7,297 nt of DNA from JBFLVQ01 sp040758525 (GTDB taxonomy: Bacteria > Acidobacteriota > Blastocatellia > Chloracidobacteriales > JADJPF01): contig JBFLVQ010000489.1 of assembly GCA_040758525.1 (NCBI GenBank), forward strand, positions 1 through 7,297. Direction: 5' to 3'. A program made the position numbers and the translations under genes. The first letter of the stretch is position 1. Every line of letters starts with the position of its first letter. Of this stretch, positions 4,541-7,297 are shown piece after piece. The notes beneath the pieces were generated by a model. It made no database searches. It was not told the DNA's origin and saw nothing but the letters and a program-made list of their open reading frames with translations.

Positions 4541-5931
4541 TTGAAACCTGGTTGGCTGATCTGTTTAGTATCCATCTTAGGAGCATATTTTTTTGCTACT
4601 TTGCTTGTCTCTTCAGCTTTGCCGATCAGCACAAAGACAAGGTTCTCTAGGGGAAAATATTGTTTAATGATACGACGTGCATCAGCCATTGTGAAAGCGT
4701 CGATCTGGGTAAAGTAACTATTTATTTCACGCTCGTCCAGACTATAAAATTCCAATAAGACAAGCTGCCCAGCAAGTTGGCCACTAGTTTCCAAATTAGG
4801 CGCATATTGACCTTTGATATACTCTTTGGTCGATTTTAGTTCTTCTTCTGTAAGACCATTTTCATGCAGTCGCTTAAGCACATCCAAAGCCATATCGATA
4901 GCTTGCTCAGTAGTGGCATTACGTGTATAGGTAGAGATGGCAAAAGGACCGGCAACCAATCTACGATCAAAGAAGGATCTGGCGCCATAAGTGAGCCCAG
5001 ATTTTACTCGTAGCTCATTATTAAGTAGAGAAGTGAAGCGTCCACCAAAAAAGGTGTTGATGATATTGATTCCCACACGATCTGGATTAGTACGCGAAAC
5101 ACCAACATTACCGATCATAAAGAAGGTTTGGGTGGAATCGGGTTTATCGACAAAAAGTAGTTTACGCCCTTTGAAAGGCTGTGGCTCAGTCGGTTTTACT
5201 ACAGTTGCAGAAGCGGATTTCTTCCAGTTGCTAAAACGTTCACTAAGTGATCTCTCTAGTTCTGCAGTGGAAAAGTCGCCTGCTACCGCCAGAATAATAT
5301 TGCTAGGAGCATAGTAACTTTCATAGTGTTTCACTAGATCGGCACGAGTAATAGCAGCCACTGAGCGCTCGTCTCCACTAGTAGGTCGTGCGTAAGGATG
5401 TGTGCCATAGGTGTAGGCAGTGAAGTAGAGTGGCATTACTGCCATTGCCTGATCCTTGGCCTGTTTGATCCCATCAATACGCTGTTTGCGCATCTTATCA
5501 AACTCATTTTCTGGGAAAGTAGGATTCATTAATAGATCGCCCAATAGATCAAGAGCAGTGGAAAGATCATTTTTTAGAAATTCTGCTGTTCCACTACTGT
5601 AATCGGCTGCCGCACTAAAATCGAGTGACCCGCCAACAAAATCTACTTCTTTAGCGATCTGTTCGGCGTTACGAGTCTTTGTGCCTTTGCGCAACATCTC
5701 CGCAGTAAGTGAGGCAACACCTTCCTTGCCAACTGGATCGACGACACTGCCAGCGCGAATAATCATACTAAAACTGACAAAGGGAACCTCATGCTGTTCC
5801 ATTAATAGTAGGGTCATTCCATTGGCAAGTTTTACTTTTTTATAAGTTGGTAGCTTTAGTGTCGGTTGTTGTGCTCCTGCGGGTACAAATAGCGCAATAA
5901 CAAGAAAAAGTGTTATGAGTAGTTTTTTCAT
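4537..5931 (-). CDS. M16 peptidase-like subunit lacking the zinc site (non-catalytic partner)
   Basis: Insulinase-family protein of 464 residues with a Sec signal peptide (MKKLLITLFL followed by a hydrophobic core, cleavage probably after AGA at 18-20), so periplasmic or envelope-located. It has the two-domain M16B layout: an N-terminal half about 25-235 and a C-terminal half about 255-450. Where active members have HxxEH within GLxHLLEHML, this one reads GVASLTAEML (71-80): both histidines and the glutamate are replaced, so it cannot bind zinc in the usual way. The C-terminal domain keeps the conserved Arg/Tyr pair in ELRVKSGLTYGA (Arg308, Tyr315), which contacts substrate in M16 enzymes. 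The upstream gene shows the reverse pattern, so the two most likely form one active heterodimer. It starts 9 bp after the upstream stop, with an SD (GAGG) overlapping that stop. Confidence 0.9.
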   Translation of the reverse strand: MKKLLITLFLVIALFVPAGAQQPTLKLPTYKKVKLANGMTLLLMEQHEVPFVSFSMIIRAGSVVDPVGKEGVASLTAEMLRKGTKTRNAEQIAKEVDFVGGSLDFSAAADYSSGTAEFLKNDLSTALDLLGDLLMNPTFPENEFDKMRKQRIDGIKQAKDQAMAVMPLYFTAYTYGTHPYARPTSGDERSVAAITRADLVKHYESYYAPSNIILAVAGDFSTAELERSLSERFSNWKKSASATVVKPTEPQPFKGRKLLFVDKPDSTQTFFMIGNVGVSRTNPDRVGINIINTFFGGRFTSLLNNELRVKSGLTYGARSFFDRRLVAGPFAISTYTRNATTEQAIDMALDVLKRLHENGLTEEELKSTKEYIKGQYAPNLETSGQLAGQLVLLEFYSLDEREINSYFTQIDAFTMADARRIIKQYFPLENLVFVLIGKAEETSKVAKKYAPKMDTKQISQPGFN

Positions 5932-5938
5932 GTAGTAA

Positions 5939-5942
5939 CCTC
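5939..5942 (-). promoter_or_regulatory. SD of the second M16 gene overlapping the first gene's stop
   Basis: Minus-strand TGAGG joins the TGA stop of the catalytic M16 gene to a GAGG ribosome site 7 nt before ATG 5931. This arrangement implies coupled translation and roughly equal production of the two subunits. Confidence 0.6.
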
Positions 5943-7287
5943 ACTTTTCCACGGGCGGATTAGCCTGTTGTTGGGCTGGCTGCTGTTGTGGCAGCAAGGT
6001 AACCACAGTGCGATTACGCTCGCCAAAGTACTTTTGTGCTACTCTACGCACATCCTCTAGTGTGACTTTGGCATAATCCTGTGGTGCTGAGAGCAGTTTG
6101 CGGTAATCGCCAAAGAATACTTGATAAGTTCCCAGTTCGTTAGCCTTGCCATTAATTGTCTTCAAGTTGTTATAAAAGTCTACTAACAGAATATTCTTGG
6201 CCTTTTGCAGTTCCTGGTCGGTAATACCACCGGTCTTAATACGCTCTAGTTCTTCATAGAGCGCTTTCTCTACCGTAAACGTATTTACTCCTTCCTGTGG
6301 TTGTATGGTAATGGTGAATAGCGTGGGATCAAAAGCGCGGTCGGTATCGCCTTGTACCTCTAGTGCCAATTGATCCTTGTCTACTAAGCGTTGATAAAGA
6401 CGTGAACTTTCACCAAAGAAGAGAATAGTTTCTAATACTTGTAGTGGGTAATAATCGGTGTGAGTGCATTCTGGAATATGGTAACCGATCATCAATAATG
6501 GTAGTTGTGCAAACTTCCCGACCACAACCCTCTTTTCACCTTCCTGTTCTGGTTCACGTGTGGTTACTGGTGGCGGGGGTGCATGTGATGGAATCGGTTC
6601 AATATATTTTTGTGCTAATCGCACTACTTCATCGTAACCTACATCTCCTGTTACTACCATAACAGCATTAGAAGGAGAATATCCCATCTCAAAGTGGTGT
6701 TTGAGATCTTCCATCTTCCAGCCCTCTATGTCCGACATCCAGCCAACCACTGGCCACTGATACGGGTGTGCAACAAAAGCAGTAGCCCAAAGTTGTTCAC
6801 TCAACAAACCAGTATTATCGTTATCTACAGAAGTGCGCCGCTCCGAGGCCACTACCCCTCTTTCCGATTCGATAATTTTCGGATCGAAAGCAAGGTTAGC
6901 AATACGGTCTGCTTCTAGATCAAAGATCAATTCAAGTGTGTTGGCAGGGAACCAATTTGTATAGACGGTAACGTTTTGTGAAGTATAAGCATTATTAGCA
7001 CCGCCGGCTGCCTCCATAACTTTATCAAACTGTCCAGGACCATACTTCTTAGCACCATTGAACATCATATGTTCAAAGAAGTGTGATAGCCCAGTTGTAC
7101 CAGGTCGCTCATTACGCGAACCTACTCGATAGAAAATATAGAGCGCAGCATTAGGTATAGAATGATCTTCATGTACTAAGATCTTCATTCCATTCTTCAG
7201 TGTGTGTGTCTTTACTTCAATTGTTTGCGCTTGTGTTGGCGCCATATACACACCTAAAATGAGCAGCAAAACAAGCAGATAACGCAT
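5941..7287 (-). CDS. M16 family zinc metallopeptidase, catalytic subunit
   Basis: Insulinase/pitrilysin-family peptidase of 448 residues with a Sec signal peptide (MRYLLVLLLILG, probable cleavage after TQA near residue 20), so acting in the periplasm. The inverted zinc motif is HFFEH (His69, Glu72, His73) within TTGLSHFFEHMMFNGAKKYGPG. The distal glutamates are in ESERGVVASERR: Glu142 and Glu149, at the spacing seen in mitochondrial processing peptidase beta (third zinc ligand about 76 residues after the second His). The C-terminal domain has RLVDKDQLALEV (300-311), where the usual Tyr of the Arg/Tyr substrate pair is missing; the downstream partner supplies that pair. The C terminus is Gln/Pro-rich (about 434-446). 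GAGGG at 7293-7297 lies 5 nt before ATG 7287, confirming the start. It is the first visible gene of a two-gene unit; the promoter lies outside the window. Natural substrate unknown. Confidence 0.94.
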   Translation of the reverse strand: MRYLLVLLLILGVYMAPTQAQTIEVKTHTLKNGMKILVHEDHSIPNAALYIFYRVGSRNERPGTTGLSHFFEHMMFNGAKKYGPGQFDKVMEAAGGANNAYTSQNVTVYTNWFPANTLELIFDLEADRIANLAFDPKIIESERGVVASERRTSVDNDNTGLLSEQLWATAFVAHPYQWPVVGWMSDIEGWKMEDLKHHFEMGYSPSNAVMVVTGDVGYDEVVRLAQKYIEPIPSHAPPPPVTTREPEQEGEKRVVVGKFAQLPLLMIGYHIPECTHTDYYPLQVLETILFFGESSRLYQRLVDKDQLALEVQGDTDRAFDPTLFTITIQPQEGVNTFTVEKALYEELERIKTGGITDQELQKAKNILLVDFYNNLKTINGKANELGTYQVFFGDYRKLLSAPQDYAKVTLEDVRRVAQKYFGERNRTVVTLLPQQQPAQQQANPPVEK

Positions 7288-7297
7288 TTCTACCCTC

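Overview
The window comes from a Gram-negative (diderm) bacterium. It carries the C-terminal part of an outer-membrane TonB-dependent receptor and two M16-family proteins with Sec signal peptides. Composition outside one gene is about 35-43% G+C (hand counts of sampled 60-base lines). The phylum cannot be fixed from sequence alone. The style of the receptor and the insulinase pair reminds me of Acidobacteriota (Blastocatellia-like), but that is a low-confidence guess.

Layout. (1) 3-1682, plus strand: the 3' part of a TonB-dependent receptor gene that began upstream of the window. The C terminus resembles the heme/hemoglobin receptor type. (2) 1763-4020, minus strand: a four-gene arsenic operon in transcription order arsI (C-As lyase), arsN2 (GNAT acetyltransferase), an aqpS-like aquaporin, and arsC (thioredoxin-type arsenate reductase). 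(3) 4021-4129: a 109-bp divergent regulatory region with a near-perfect long palindrome, a second degenerate copy 44 bp away, and a TTGACA-17-TAAATT promoter firing toward arsI. (4) 4130-4540, plus strand: arsR, the divergent repressor gene. (5) 4537-7287, minus strand: two tandem M16 genes. The first transcribed (5941-7287) has the zinc site. The second (4537-5931) has lost it but keeps the substrate-binding Arg/Tyr pair, so they look like a catalytic/non-catalytic heterodimer.

How the arsenic genes fit together. ArsR, carrying a Cys-x-Cys metalloid site, would sit on the two operator copies and release on As(III) or trivalent organoarsenicals. ArsC reduces arsenate to arsenite. No active pump (ArsB, Acr3) or ATPase (ArsA) is in the window, and the only transport protein is an aquaporin whose usual filter arginine is valine. 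This matches the known Sinorhizobium logic in which ArsC-made arsenite leaves by downhill flow through AqpS. ArsI would cleave trivalent methyl- or aryl-arsenicals, so the operon covers inorganic and organic arsenic. The role of ArsN2 is not established. The aquaporin gene is markedly more G+C-rich than everything around it, which suggests a separate origin.

I see no RNA gene, CRISPR array, insertion sequence or phage feature. The window is mostly known families. The parts worth a second look are the gene combination, the paired operators, the Cys-rich tail on ArsI and the compositional mosaic. No stretch longer than 300 bases lacks a gene.
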